A stretch of 64,000 nucleotides of DNA from Solibaculum_A intestinale. Lineage in GTDB: Bacteria > Bacillota > Clostridia > Oscillospirales > Acutalibacteraceae. Position numbers and translations under genes: made by a program. Location of the stretch: the NCBI RefSeq assembly GCF_040096205.1, contig NZ_JBBMFD010000005.1:1-64000 (forward strand), given 5' to 3'. Below, piece by piece: positions 43,907 through 52,937 of the stretch; the stretch's first letter is position 1, and each line of letters begins with the position of its first letter. The notes beneath the pieces were generated by a model that saw only the letters and a list, made by a program, of their open reading frames with translations, was not told the DNA's origin and made no database searches.

Positions 43907-46900
43907 TTAGCGTACCTTTACTTCCAGCGTCTGATCGCCGTAGAAAACACGGTCGTAATTGGCCGCCTTGGCAGTGAACACACGGTTGCCAAGAGAGCCA
44001 ACGCTCATCTCACAGGTCCAGGTAATGGTGCCGTCGGCGTTTTCCACGCTGGTGCAGGAGATGGGCGCCAAGCCCATGTTGCTTTCATTGAAGAGGCGCA
44101 CAATCTTGGCACTCTTGTTGGTCACGATTGTCACTGTAAAGGGTTCGTTGCGCTTGACCGGATCGGTAGGGCCGGTAACGGAAATCACCGAAGGTTTCGG
44201 GTCTTCGGGATTAACCGCCGGATCACCCACTTTGAAGGCTACCGTTTTGCCGGTATCCACGCCGTCCGCGAACAGCTTCAAAGTACGGTCGCCCTTGGTG
44301 CCCAGCGCGAAGGTCAGGGTCCAGGTCTTGGTGCCGTCGGCATTTTCCTGGTAGGAGCGGGTGGAAGCCAAACCGCTGCCGGCTTCACTGACCAGATAGG
44401 GCTTGACCACGTCGCCAGGCAGGACCGCGGTGACCGTGATGGTTTCATTTGGCACATAGGAATCCTTGTCTGTTTCCACCGTTACCTTGGAGAAATCAAG
44501 CTGAAGGTTGGCCAGCGCCAGGTTGATCTGTTCGGCAACGTAGTCGTAATCCGCCTGCAGAGACAGGTCGAAATCGATAAAATAACCCAGGTTGTACGCA
44601 TCCATCAAAGCATCTCTGGATTCCTGCGTGTACTTGGTTTCAAAATCATCTTGTGAAATGATTTCGTAGGCTGCATCGGCAGCTTCCATCAAGGAGTTGT
44701 CGTCAATGACCGTGCCGGCCGGGACATAGTAGATACCGAAGTTGTCCACATTGGTGCTCCACAGAGTGGACAAGTCGTTGCCGCCGGTGTCGTTTTTGCC
44801 GCGGGCCGTGTACCAGATCATGGAGGTCAGGTCCTTGGCGTCTTCCGGAATGGCGATATCGGGAACATAGGCATATTCATCGGGATACTGGTCTACATCC
44901 TTTGATTCAATGTAAAGGTCGGCGGTGTGGGTGGTGTAGTCGAAAACAACCTGGATGGAATACCAGATGTCGTTGCGAAGCCCCAGGTCCACAGCCGGCC
45001 CCTTTTCAAAGCCGTCGCTCTGGATGTCGGCGTACTGGTAGCCAGCCACGTAACCAATGTGGCCGTTGTTGGAGGTTTTGAGGGTAAAGTAGGGATCCTT
45101 GGAGTTGGCGGAGCCCAGAAAGCGGAACTCAGTGACGTTGCGCCGGTCGGGATTGCCAGGCAGCCAGTCAAACTCCAGGGACAGCTTGTCGGATTCAACC
45201 GCATCGAACTTCTTGGTTCTGGAGCGGCCGCCGGAAGCGGACACATAGAAGTTGAGGTAATGGTTGCCGTTTTCCTCCAGCTCACGGGTGATCTCCAGTT
45301 GGCCGGTGGTCCCCCAGTTGGCTGCAAATTCGCCTTCCATATCGTCGTTGATGACGACGCCTAGGCCGTGTTCAAGGCCGTTTACGGCGTTGAGCATGTT
45401 GTTGAGGGCGGCGTTGAGCATATCGTCGGATGCCTTCTCGTCTTTCAGTACCTCTATTGCTTCTGTACCGGCCTGTGCCAGCGGTACATAGGATTCTAAG
45501 GTATAATGATAAGGAGCATGGCGCAGCTCATAGCCGTATTCGTTGACCAAGTTTTCCAGCGCCTCCCGCGGAGATTGCACATACTGACGGACCGTAATGG
45601 GTTCGGACATAGGGCCGGTACCGGTCAGGCCGGTGGCGGCGATGGCGTAGTCGTAATCGCCGGTGGCCGGGGATTCCAGGGTGACCCGCAGATTGGGAGC
45701 GGTCAGGTCCGGGGTGACGTAGGCAGTGCCTTCCCCAACCTTTTCATACGTGCTTGCATCCGCACCCGCGGCCTTGCGGTAGACGGGGAAGCGGACAATC
45801 ATCTGATCGGGGTGGTAAATGACCGATTCGGGCATTTCCCACGTAAGGGTAACGCTGCCGGTGGTTTGACGAGCCACCGTAATGTTGGACACCACTGCAG
45901 TGGGGGCGTTTTCCGTGTTCAGAGGATGCGCCTTCACATAGGGCTTAATGGGGGTGTCTAGGTCTTTGAGGTCGTTGGTGATGATCTGCGCGCAGAGAAT
46001 GCCGCCCACGCGGGAGGGATGAGTGCCGTCCACCGTCAGGTAGCTGCTGGCGGCAGGAACCGCTTTCTTATATGCGGCAAACTGGGGATTCATATCAATG
46101 AGAAGGACGTTTTCCTCTTGTGCCAGCTCACGCATATACTTCATGAAGTTGGCGTTGCCGGTATGCGGGGTCACAAGGACCGGCGTGCCGCCGAAGGCGC
46201 GCACGGCGTTGACGTACTTCATCAGATACTCTTTATACAGGGCCGAATCGTTGGGGTTGATATACCGCCGGCCAGCGGCCGTCTCGTTGATGCCCCATTC
46301 GATCATAACCGTATCGCCGGGCTTCGCGTCCACAAAGAAACGGTTGAAGTCGCCCTTGCTGATGAAGTTGCGGGCGGAATAGCCGCCGCGTCCCTTGTTG
46401 TCGATGATGACGTTGTCGGCAAAGAACTGCCGGTTGGCAAGCTCCGAGCCCCAGCCCGTCTGCTCCGGAATGGGGGTCAGGTCGGGCTGGTCATAGGGAG
46501 GATAGGTGGCGACCGTGGAATCCCCGATGAAGCGGATGCGGGGCTGCTCGCTGGCCGCCTGCTGCTCCACGCGGGTAATCTCCATGGCGTTGATGCGCCC
46601 CATACCGGAGACGCCGTCGTTTGTAAGACTGGTGGCCAGTTCCACCGTCAGCTTGCCGTCATACACGGCTACACGCACGGTATTGTCCCGCCACTCGCCG
46701 GCCTTGCTTTCAATCCAGCTGGCCTCGGAAGGCTCGGTGTATGCGTCGGCCCATTCTTCGGTGGACCACTTGACCGCGTTCATGTTGCCGTTTAAGTAAG
46801 CGCCGGAAACGTATTGGTTCCACTTTCCGCCCTGAATGATCCGCACGTCATACAGGCCGTTGGGCAGATCCACCGTAAAGGTCGGATAGGAATACTCCAC

Positions 46901-47239
46901 CACCGAGCTGCTCACCTGGGTGCGGATGTTGTTGTAATTCACTCCGTCGCCGAGAATCGCGTCAGGAGGGTCCATTTCCGAAGAACCCGACAGCTGCCCG
47001 TCAAAGGGCTGCCAGCCGTATCCCTTGGCTTCGTCGTAGCGGTCATAGCCGCTGACGGAAATGTAGCCGTCGACCGGTTCCTGTGAACTGTTGCCAAAGT
47101 CGAACTTCATGGTCGACCCTACCGGGAAGGTTTCGTCGGTAGCCGGCGCCGCCGACGCGATGCCCGAGAACGCCACGCTGGACATCAGCATCAGCGCGCT
47201 CAAGGCGACGGACAATGCTTTCTTCCATGATTTTGCCAT
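43907..47239 (-). CDS. Secreted rhamnogalacturonan acetylesterase-type GDSL/SGNH protein
   Basis: 1110 residues. Signal peptide (MAKSWKKALSVALSALMLM...ASAA), a galactose-binding/malectin-like domain (FDFGNSSQEPVDGYISVSGYDRYDEAKGYGW, about 40-185), then an SGNH hydrolase of the CE12 type with blocks FIGDSTVATY (Ser nucleophile), NKGRGGYSARNF, EWGINE and DGTHPSRVGG (catalytic Asp and His). Next are a fibronectin III domain (about 440-520), a helical segment, the FDWLPG beta-sandwich module shared with the PL11 proteins, a FIVAR-like helix and the double Ig-like tail. It removes acetyl groups from rhamnogalacturonan-I so that the lyases can act. ATG 47239 follows GGAGGAG; an upstream extension without a signal peptide was rejected. 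Confidence 0.88.
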   Translation of the reverse strand: MAKSWKKALSVALSALMLMSSVAFSGIASAAPATDETFPVGSTMKFDFGNSSQEPVDGYISVSGYDRYDEAKGYGWQPFDGQLSGSSEMDPPDAILGDGVNYNNIRTQVSSSVVEYSYPTFTVDLPNGLYDVRIIQGGKWNQYVSGAYLNGNMNAVKWSTEEWADAYTEPSEASWIESKAGEWRDNTVRVAVYDGKLTVELATSLTNDGVSGMGRINAMEITRVEQQAASEQPRIRFIGDSTVATYPPYDQPDLTPIPEQTGWGSELANRQFFADNVIIDNKGRGGYSARNFISKGDFNRFFVDAKPGDTVMIEWGINETAAGRRYINPNDSALYKEYLMKYVNAVRAFGGTPVLVTPHTGNANFMKYMRELAQEENVLLIDMNPQFAAYKKAVPAASSYLTVDGTHPSRVGGILCAQIITNDLKDLDTPIKPYVKAHPLNTENAPTAVVSNITVARQTTGSVTLTWEMPESVIYHPDQMIVRFPVYRKAAGADASTYEKVGEGTAYVTPDLTAPNLRVTLESPATGDYDYAIAATGLTGTGPMSEPITVRQYVQSPREALENLVNEYGYELRHAPYHYTLESYVPLAQAGTEAIEVLKDEKASDDMLNAALNNMLNAVNGLEHGLGVVINDDMEGEFAANWGTTGQLEITRELEENGNHYLNFYVSASGGRSRTKKFDAVESDKLSLEFDWLPGNPDRRNVTEFRFLGSANSKDPYFTLKTSNNGHIGYVAGYQYADIQSDGFEKGPAVDLGLRNDIWYSIQVVFDYTTHTADLYIESKDVDQYPDEYAYVPDIAIPEDAKDLTSMIWYTARGKNDTGGNDLSTLWSTNVDNFGIYYVPAGTVIDDNSLMEAADAAYEIISQDDFETKYTQESRDALMDAYNLGYFIDFDLSLQADYDYVAEQINLALANLQLDFSKVTVETDKDSYVPNETITVTAVLPGDVVKPYLVSEAGSGLASTRSYQENADGTKTWTLTFALGTKGDRTLKLFADGVDTGKTVAFKVGDPAVNPEDPKPSVISVTGPTDPVKRNEPFTVTIVTNKSAKIVRLFNESNMGLAPISCTSVENADGTITWTCEMSVGSLGNRVFTAKAANYDRVFYGDQTLEVKVR

Positions 47240-47480
47240 TTTTTCTCCTCCTTCGTTTGAAACCTGCATCTTTCTTGCCTGCCTGAGACCGTCCGCATTC
47301 AGACAGCCGGCAGGAAAGGCGCTTGTGCAGCCCTTCAACAAAAGCCGTGTTTCTCCCAGCCGGCTTTTATCAGAGGGGCCTTTGGGAATGCTCACGGTCC
47401 GTGTGCCGGTGGGCACGAGCCCGCTGTACGCATCTTCCAGGAGATAGCTTGTACAATTCGCACACATTTCCGCGTGAATA
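47240..47480 (-). other. Long GC-rich 5' leader of the esterase gene
   Basis: About 240 bases between the promoter and the ATG with several possible hairpins (for example AAAGCCGGCTGGGAGAAACA / CGGCTTT and CCTGCCGGCTG). The consensus features of the common riboswitches I checked by eye (TPP, FMN, cobalamin, lysine, glycine, c-di-GMP-I, guanidine-I) are absent. It stays open in the gene's frame, so part of the structure may be incidental. Confidence 0.35.
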
Positions 47481-47487
47481 CTCTTTT

Positions 47488-47515
47488 ATTATAGCATTGA
47501 CGCCTGTAAATACAA
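47488..47515 (-). promoter_or_regulatory. Promoter of the esterase gene
   Basis: Minus-strand TTGTAT (47510-47515) and TATAAT (47488-47493) separated by 16 bases. Confidence 0.65.
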
Positions 47516-47648
47516 CACCTAATCATTTGATTTTAACAAAATTTAGAGAAAAATTACGAAAAATTTGGAATGCACACGCTGCTGCGGCTTATACAGACGG
47601 AAACGGAGTACGGCGCAAGAGAATCGAGCAAAGGGCGGCGAAAATAAT

Positions 47649-47698
47649 ATGCATATTTTTATGCATGAGTTGAACTTATGCATAACCAGTGGTATAAT
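47649..47698 (+). promoter_or_regulatory. satD promoter with three ATGCAT sites
   Basis: TTGAAC (47670-47675) and TATAAT (47693-47698) with a 17-base spacer. ATGCAT occurs at 47649, 47661 and 47678, the last inside the spacer. Probably a repressor site array. Confidence 0.7.
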
Positions 47699-47721
47699 TG
47701 AGCGCAAGAGGTGAGACGAAG

Positions 47722-48378
47722 ATGTATTGCGCGATCATCGGAGACATCATTCAGTCCAAAGAGCTTGCCGACCGGGCCGGGGTCCAGGCAAAGCTGCAAG
47801 AGACGCTCACGCAGATCAACCGGCGATATGAAAAGGCCCTGGCGTCCGACTGCACCATTACCCTGGGCGATGAATTCCAGGCCCTTTTGTTTACGCCGGT
47901 TCCCGCTTTCGAGCTCATGGAAGAGGTGCAGCGTAGGATGCATCCGGTGCGTCTGCGCTTCGGCGTGGGGGTGGGGGAGATTACCACGCCCATTTCCCGC
48001 CGCCTGGCCATCGGGGCGGACGGCCCGGCCTACCACTACGCGCGCGCCATGATTGATCGGATGAAGGAAAGCGAGCGCGGACGGGAACGGCCCAGGGAAG
48101 AGCTTTTGTATTTTTCCGGGGACCCCGGCGACGGCCTTATTAACGCCGCCGCCCTCCTTTACCGTCAGGTGGAGCGGGACTGGACCGGTTCCCAGCGGGA
48201 GAAAATCGCCGCTTATCTGGAAACCGGGGGGACCCAGGAGAGCATCGCCGCCCGGCTGAACGTCTCCCAGTCCAGCGTCAACCGGGCCTTTAAAAGTGCT
48301 CGCCTTTATGAATATCGGTATGCCTTGGAGCAAATCCGCGCGTATCTGGAAAGCGTCTACGGGAGGTGGGAACTGTGA
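47722..48378 (+). CDS. satD: SatD family protein
   Basis: A 218-residue protein starting YCAIIGDIIQSKELADR, the SatD family N-terminus, with LGDEFQALL and LRFGVGVGEI in the middle and a C-terminal helix-turn-helix (GTQESIAARLNVSQSSVNRAFKSARLYEY, about residues 170-200). SatD belongs to the acid-tolerance operon satCDE of Streptococcus; the biochemical role is unclear. ATG 47722 follows GAGGTGAGA. Overlaps the next gene at GTGA. Confidence 0.85.
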   Translation: MYCAIIGDIIQSKELADRAGVQAKLQETLTQINRRYEKALASDCTITLGDEFQALLFTPVPAFELMEEVQRRMHPVRLRFGVGVGEITTPISRRLAIGADGPAYHYARAMIDRMKESERGRERPREELLYFSGDPGDGLINAAALLYRQVERDWTGSQREKIAAYLETGGTQESIAARLNVSQSSVNRAFKSARLYEYRYALEQIRAYLESVYGRWEL

Positions 48379-49118
48379 TCAAAAGCGTGTGGTTTTTGGT
48401 GCTGCTGCTGGGACACCTCTTGGGAGATTTTACCTTCCAGACGCCGTCTTTGGCCAAAAAGAAAGCGGACAACCTGTTTTACGTGCTGCTCCACGGCGGA
48501 ATTTATGCCTTGTGCATGGCCGGTGTCCTGGTGGCTGCGTTTCCCTTTTCCTTTGCGCTTCTCTATGTGGGCCTTTTGGCCGCTTTGACCCATCTGGCGG
48601 TGGATTTGGTGAAGTTTTTCCTGTCCCGGCAAAAGGAACTGGCTCAGACCCACGCCGCCGCCCTCTTTCTAGGGGACCAGGCGGCCCATCTTCTGATTCT
48701 GCTGGCTCTTTCCCTTTTCGTTGGGGATGGGACGCTTTCGCTGCGGACCTGGCCGGAACCGGTGGCGGCCAACCTCGCCTTTACCACCGGGGAGTTGCTT
48801 AAAGCGGCCCTCCTCCTTTTGCTGGCGGGCAAGCCGGCAAACCTGCTCTTTCTCACCCTGTTTCGCAAGTTTCGCCCCCAGAAGGACGGACAGGAGGAAG
48901 TGAAAAACGCGGGAGCCACCATCGGCACCCTGGAACGGATTGTCATGATGACCATGCTCTGCCTGGGGCAGTACGCGGCGGTGGGGCTGGTGCTCACCGC
49001 CAAATCCATCGCCCGGTATGACCGGATTTCCAAGGAGCCGAAATTTGCCGAATACTATCTGTTGGGGACTCTGACGAGCCTTTTTTATTCGGTGGCCGCC
49101 GTTTTCCTGCTTTGGTAG
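48375..49118 (+). CDS. DUF3307 membrane protein
   Basis: A 247-residue polytopic membrane protein. VLLLGHLLGDFTFQTPSLAKKKADN is the DUF3307 signature (family of unknown function commonly fused to or paired with SatD). HLAVDLVKFFL also fits. The C-terminal half adds helices and the segment RYDRISKEPKFAEYYLLGTLTSLFYS. GTG 48375 is used with GGAGG eight bases upstream; coupled to satD. Confidence 0.85.
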   Translation: MIKSVWFLVLLLGHLLGDFTFQTPSLAKKKADNLFYVLLHGGIYALCMAGVLVAAFPFSFALLYVGLLAALTHLAVDLVKFFLSRQKELAQTHAAALFLGDQAAHLLILLALSLFVGDGTLSLRTWPEPVAANLAFTTGELLKAALLLLLAGKPANLLFLTLFRKFRPQKDGQEEVKNAGATIGTLERIVMMTMLCLGQYAAVGLVLTAKSIARYDRISKEPKFAEYYLLGTLTSLFYSVAAVFLLW

Positions 49119-49200
49119 GAGGGTGCGCGTTCCCGGCGGCTGTGTCGGCAAGAGACCCGCAGGCTTGCGGCTTTTAGCTGAAAAATTTTTACGGACTCCC

Positions 49201-49229
49201 TTGACAAAGGGGGCGGACGTGCATATAAT
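49201..49229 (+). promoter_or_regulatory. Promoter of the T-box/leuA transcript
   Basis: Consensus TTGACA and TATAAT with a 17-base spacer. Transcription should start at about 49237, just before the T-box leader. Confidence 0.88.
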
Positions 49230-49249
49230 AGGGTCAAATCAAATATGAT

Positions 49250-49533
49250 TTTCCAAAGACGTAGAAGGGAATAAGACACAGCTGAAGGCTTTCAGAGAAC
49301 CGGCGGAAGGTGCGAGCCGGCAGCGGACGTTGTGTGTATAGCTCATCCCTGAGTTGCCCGTCTGAAACTCCTGTGGAGCAGTAGGAAGGGACGCTTGTGA
49401 CGGCGTTATCGGTCAAGGCCTTGCTAGAGGCCGGTGAGGATGCGGGCAAACCGCATCGAAATAGGGTGGTACCGCGTAGAATGGTAATTCGACGCCCCTG
49501 TATGTGAGTGTTTCACATACAGGGGCTTTTTTG
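49250..49533 (+). ncRNA. Leucine T-box leader (specifier CUC)
   Basis: Conserved T-box AGGGTGGTACCGCG at 49463-49476, followed by the terminator GCCCCTGTATGTGA-N4-TTCACATACAGGGGC-TTTTTT (49494-49532). Stem I can be folded with GGGA (49267-49270 region) pairing TCCC and ACACA pairing TGTGT. This leaves an internal loop ATAGCTCA whose CTC (49342-49344) is a leucine codon followed by A, as specifiers usually are. Uncharged tRNA-Leu would stabilise the antiterminator and turn on leuA-leuB. Confidence 0.93.
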
Positions 49534-49597
49534 TACCCCAAACCCCGTTGCTCTTTTTCACCGGCTGACAAACTGATTTTTGAAAGGAGCATGTCCC

Positions 49598-51280
49598 ATG
49601 AAAGAAGCGTTTCGAAAGTACATTCCGTTCACTCCCGTCGACCTGCCCGACCGGCAGTGGCCGGGGAAGACCATCGCCAAAGCCCCCATCTGGTGCTCGG
49701 TGGACCTGCGCGACGGCAACCAGGCGCTGGTCAATCCCATGAACCTGCAGGAAAAGCTCAAGATGTTTCATACTCTGGTGGACGTGGGGTTCAAGGAGAT
49801 TGAGGTGGGATTCCCGTCGGCGTCCGAGACGGAGTATGAAATTCTGCGTACTCTCATCGAAGAAAACCACATCCCCGACGACGTAACCATCCAGGTCCTG
49901 GTGCAGGCACGGCCTCATCTCATCCGCAAAACCTTTGAGGCCATCCGCGGCGCCAAGAACGTCATCGTCCATTTCTATAATTCCACCTCCACCCTGCAGC
50001 GCAAGGTGGTGTTCAAAAAGGATATGGCCGGCATCATCGACATTGCGGTGGAAGGCGCCAGGCTCATCCGGGAGCTCACCCGGGAGATGGACGGTTCCGG
50101 CACCAACATTCGTTTTGAATATTCCCCCGAATCCTTTTCCGGCACGGAAGGGGAAAACGCGGTGGCCATCTGCCAGCAGGTGCTGGAGGCCCTGGGCGCC
50201 ACCCGGGAGAACAAGGTGATTTTGAACCTGCCCTCCACCGTGCAGATGAGCACGCCCAACGGCTTTGCCGATCAGGTGGAGTACTTTTGCCGCAACCTGC
50301 CCTGGCGGGACCGGGCCATTGTTTCCGTCCATCCCCACAACGACCGGGGCACCGGCGTGGCGGATGCGGAGCTGGCGATGATGGCGGGGGCCGACCGGGT
50401 GGAAGGCACTCTGTTCGGCAACGGCGAACGCACCGGCAATGTGGACATTGTGACGCTGGCCTTAAACATGTATACCCAGGGCGTGGACCCCAAGCTGGAT
50501 TTCAGCAACATCAACGCCGTGCGGGAGGTCTATGAGGCATGCACCAAGATGCCCGTCCACCAGCGCCACCCTTACGCGGGTGAGCTGGTCTTCACCGCCT
50601 TCTCCGGCTCCCATCAGGACGCCATCTCCAAGGGCAAGGCGTATATGAAGGAGAGCGGCACCCCGTACTGGGAGGTTCCCTACCTGCCCATCGACCCGGC
50701 GGACATCGGCCGTCAGTACGAGCCGGTCATCCGCATCAATTCCCAGTCTGGCAAGGGCGGCGCCGCCTACGTCATGCAGGCGGAGTTCGGCTACAACCTG
50801 CCTAAAGAGATGCATCCGGAGTTTGGGCGCATCGTCAAGGCCGCTTGTGACCAGGCCGGCCGGGAGCTCAAGCCCAGGGAAATTTTCGATCTCTTCGAAA
50901 AGGAATACCTGGACATCCGCACCCCCTACCTGCTCAAGCGGCATAAGATCAACCAGGAATCGGGCACCAACGGGGAGGCAGCCGTCTGCTTTGAGGGCGT
51001 GGTATCCTGCGAGGGCAAGGATATGGAGATCACCGGCCACGGCAACGGCCCCATCGACGCCTTCTTCAATGCCATCCAGCAAATCGGCGTGGAGGGCTAC
51101 CAGTTTATTTCCTACCATGAGCACGCCATCTCCAAAGGGTCTGATTCCAAGGCCATCGCCTACATTCATTTAAAGAACCCGGCCGGCGAGGACGTGTTCG
51201 GCGTGGGCGTCGCCAGCAACATCAACATCGCCTCCATTCGGGGCGTGTTGTGCGCCATCAACCGCTCGGTATCCAAATAA
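49598..51280 (+). CDS. leuA: 2-isopropylmalate synthase
   Basis: A 560-residue enzyme condensing acetyl-CoA with 2-oxoisovalerate, the first step of leucine synthesis. It is the long LeuA type 2: TPVDLPDRQWPGKTIAKAPIWCSVDLRDGNQALVNPM (catalytic and metal Asp in DLRDGNQ), HPHNDRGTGVADAEL (metal His pair) and a C-terminal regulatory LeuA_dimer domain from about residue 420. ATG 49598 follows AAAGGAG. Controlled by the leucine T-box. Confidence 0.96.
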   Translation: MKEAFRKYIPFTPVDLPDRQWPGKTIAKAPIWCSVDLRDGNQALVNPMNLQEKLKMFHTLVDVGFKEIEVGFPSASETEYEILRTLIEENHIPDDVTIQVLVQARPHLIRKTFEAIRGAKNVIVHFYNSTSTLQRKVVFKKDMAGIIDIAVEGARLIRELTREMDGSGTNIRFEYSPESFSGTEGENAVAICQQVLEALGATRENKVILNLPSTVQMSTPNGFADQVEYFCRNLPWRDRAIVSVHPHNDRGTGVADAELAMMAGADRVEGTLFGNGERTGNVDIVTLALNMYTQGVDPKLDFSNINAVREVYEACTKMPVHQRHPYAGELVFTAFSGSHQDAISKGKAYMKESGTPYWEVPYLPIDPADIGRQYEPVIRINSQSGKGGAAYVMQAEFGYNLPKEMHPEFGRIVKAACDQAGRELKPREIFDLFEKEYLDIRTPYLLKRHKINQESGTNGEAAVCFEGVVSCEGKDMEITGHGNGPIDAFFNAIQQIGVEGYQFISYHEHAISKGSDSKAIAYIHLKNPAGEDVFGVGVASNINIASIRGVLCAINRSVSK

Positions 51281-51418
51281 GGCGCCCGCAGGTGCGGGGA
51301 CCCAGCTAAAGGCTCATTGCCTGCGGCGCACGGCCGTACCGCAGGCATAGCGACGTCTGTCCACCTCCTTTTCGGCGGACAGGCCGGTACATATTATAAT
51401 AAAGGTGTGGTTTCATCC

Positions 51419-52492
51419 ATGAAAAACTATCAGGTGGTGCTCCTGAAAGGAGACGGAATTGGTCCGGAGATCGTCCGGGAAGCGGTCAAGGTTCTGGACA
51501 AAACGGCGCAGAAATTCCGCTTTGGCGTGACCTATACCGACGCCCTCTTAGGCGGCGCGGCCATTGACCAGACCGGCGTTCCGCTTCCAAAGGAAACGGT
51601 GGAGCTCTGCAACCAGGCCGACGCGGTGCTTCTGGGCGCTGTGGGAGGCCCGAAATGGGAGACGCTTCCCGGCAACCTGCGTCCGGAGGCGGGGCTTCTG
51701 GGCATCCGTTCGGCCATGGGCCTGTTCGCGAACCTGCGCCCGGCGAAGATCTTTGCTCCCCTGCGCGCGTCCTCTCCCCTGCGCGGCGATATCATCGGTG
51801 AGGACCTGGACATTCTGGTGGTGCGGGAGCTTACCGGCGGCATTTACTTCGGCGAGCGGGGCCGCCGGGAGGTAAACGGCCAGCCGGCCGCCTACGATAC
51901 CGAGCAGTATACCGTCCCCGAAATCGAGCGCATCGCCCGGGTAGGGTTCGACTCCGCCCGCAAGCGGGGCAAGAAGCTCTGCTCGGTGGATAAGGCCAAC
52001 GTCCTGGAGGCCTCTCGTCTGTGGCGGGAAACAGTCATCCGCATCAGCGCGGAGTACCCGGACGTGGAGCTTTCCCACATGTATGTGGACAACTGCGCCA
52101 TGCAGCTGGTGCGCAACCCCAAGCAGTTCGACGTAATCGTCACCAACAACATTTTCGGTGACATTCTTTCCGACGAAGCCTCCATGATCAGCGGCTCCAT
52201 CGGTATGCTCGCCTCTGCCAGCCTGGGCAGCGGCAAAAACGGCCTTTTTGAACCCATTCACGGTTCTGCGCCGGACATTGCCGGCCAAGGCATCGCAAAT
52301 CCCCTGGCCACCATCCTGTCGGTGTCCATGCTGCTGCGCTATTCCCTGGAGGAACCTCAGGCGGCCGACGCCATCGAGGCGGCGGTGGCGAAGGTACTCG
52401 ACGAAGGCTACCGCACGCCCGATATCTTTACCGAAGGCGGCAAGAAGGTCGATACCGCTCAGATGGGCGATTTGGTCGCGGCCTGTATTTAA
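51419..52492 (+). CDS. leuB: 3-isopropylmalate dehydrogenase
   Basis: A 357-residue NAD+-dependent enzyme of the isocitrate/isopropylmalate dehydrogenase family. LLKGDGIGPEI, GAVGGPKW, LRPAKIF, RELTGGIYFG, DNCAMQLV and NIFGDILSDEASMISGSIGMLASASLG are the conserved blocks. It follows leuA after 138 bases that contain hairpins but no separate clear promoter; leuCD are not in this window. An upstream extension with no binding site was rejected. Confidence 0.96.
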   Translation: MKNYQVVLLKGDGIGPEIVREAVKVLDKTAQKFRFGVTYTDALLGGAAIDQTGVPLPKETVELCNQADAVLLGAVGGPKWETLPGNLRPEAGLLGIRSAMGLFANLRPAKIFAPLRASSPLRGDIIGEDLDILVVRELTGGIYFGERGRREVNGQPAAYDTEQYTVPEIERIARVGFDSARKRGKKLCSVDKANVLEASRLWRETVIRISAEYPDVELSHMYVDNCAMQLVRNPKQFDVIVTNNIFGDILSDEASMISGSIGMLASASLGSGKNGLFEPIHGSAPDIAGQGIANPLATILSVSMLLRYSLEEPQAADAIEAAVAKVLDEGYRTPDIFTEGGKKVDTAQMGDLVAACI

Positions 52493-52505
52493 CTTATATT
52501 ACGTC

Positions 52506-52552
52506 AAAAGAAACCGGCCGCACACAGGTGCCTGTGCGGCCGGTTTTCTTTT
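52506..52552. terminator. Terminator after leuB
   Basis: AAAAGAAACCGGCCGCACA-N8-TGTGCGGCCGGTTTTCTTTT, 13 bases past the stop. Confidence 0.9.
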
Positions 52553-52937
52553 GACAGACGACGGCGAAAAAGGATACCCTATCGTCTTTTTGTGAATGTT
52601 TTACACGCTCGCGAAGATAAAACCCGGTTTGGCCTTCCGGAACTATAAAATAGCGGTTTTTTTGTATGAATATTTTGCCATGTCAAAAAATCGAATAAAA
52701 AAGCCGCCCGGTTGCAGGCGGCAAAGAAATAACGTTTGGTACTTGCGGCGCACGCGCATGAAGGACAAGGCGGCGAAGAGCCCCCTTGGCTGCGTCCGTT
52801 TTCAAAAAGGCGTCTGCCCGGCAGAAGCGAACAGCAAAAAAGTGGCGGGGATTTCGGAATCTCCGTCACTTTCTTGATAACAGGGAAGAGGTTGGACCAA
52901 ACTCTTTGGCAAAGCCTTATGTAGGAGGCTTTGCCAC
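52553..52937. other. Gap between leuB and the AbrB-type gene
   Basis: No convincing gene. On the minus strand GCCGCC-TGCAACCG-GGCGGC-TTTTTTA (about 52697-52725) is a likely terminator of the AbrB-type transcript. TGGCAAAGCCT...AGGCTTTGCCA (52910-52936) is a second stem without a T-run. Confidence 0.6.

Noticed and set aside
43907..47467. Start of the esterase gene at 47467
   Set aside because: The extra 76 codons are not a signal peptide and contain GC-rich hairpins. The ATG at 47239 has GGAGGAG and a typical signal peptide follows.
47240..47480. Known riboswitch in the esterase leader
   Set aside because: By eye none of the common consensus cores is present; only generic hairpins.
52580..52869. 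Small protein genes in the gap after leuB
   Set aside because: No binding site, low-complexity composition and a terminator inside the reading frames.
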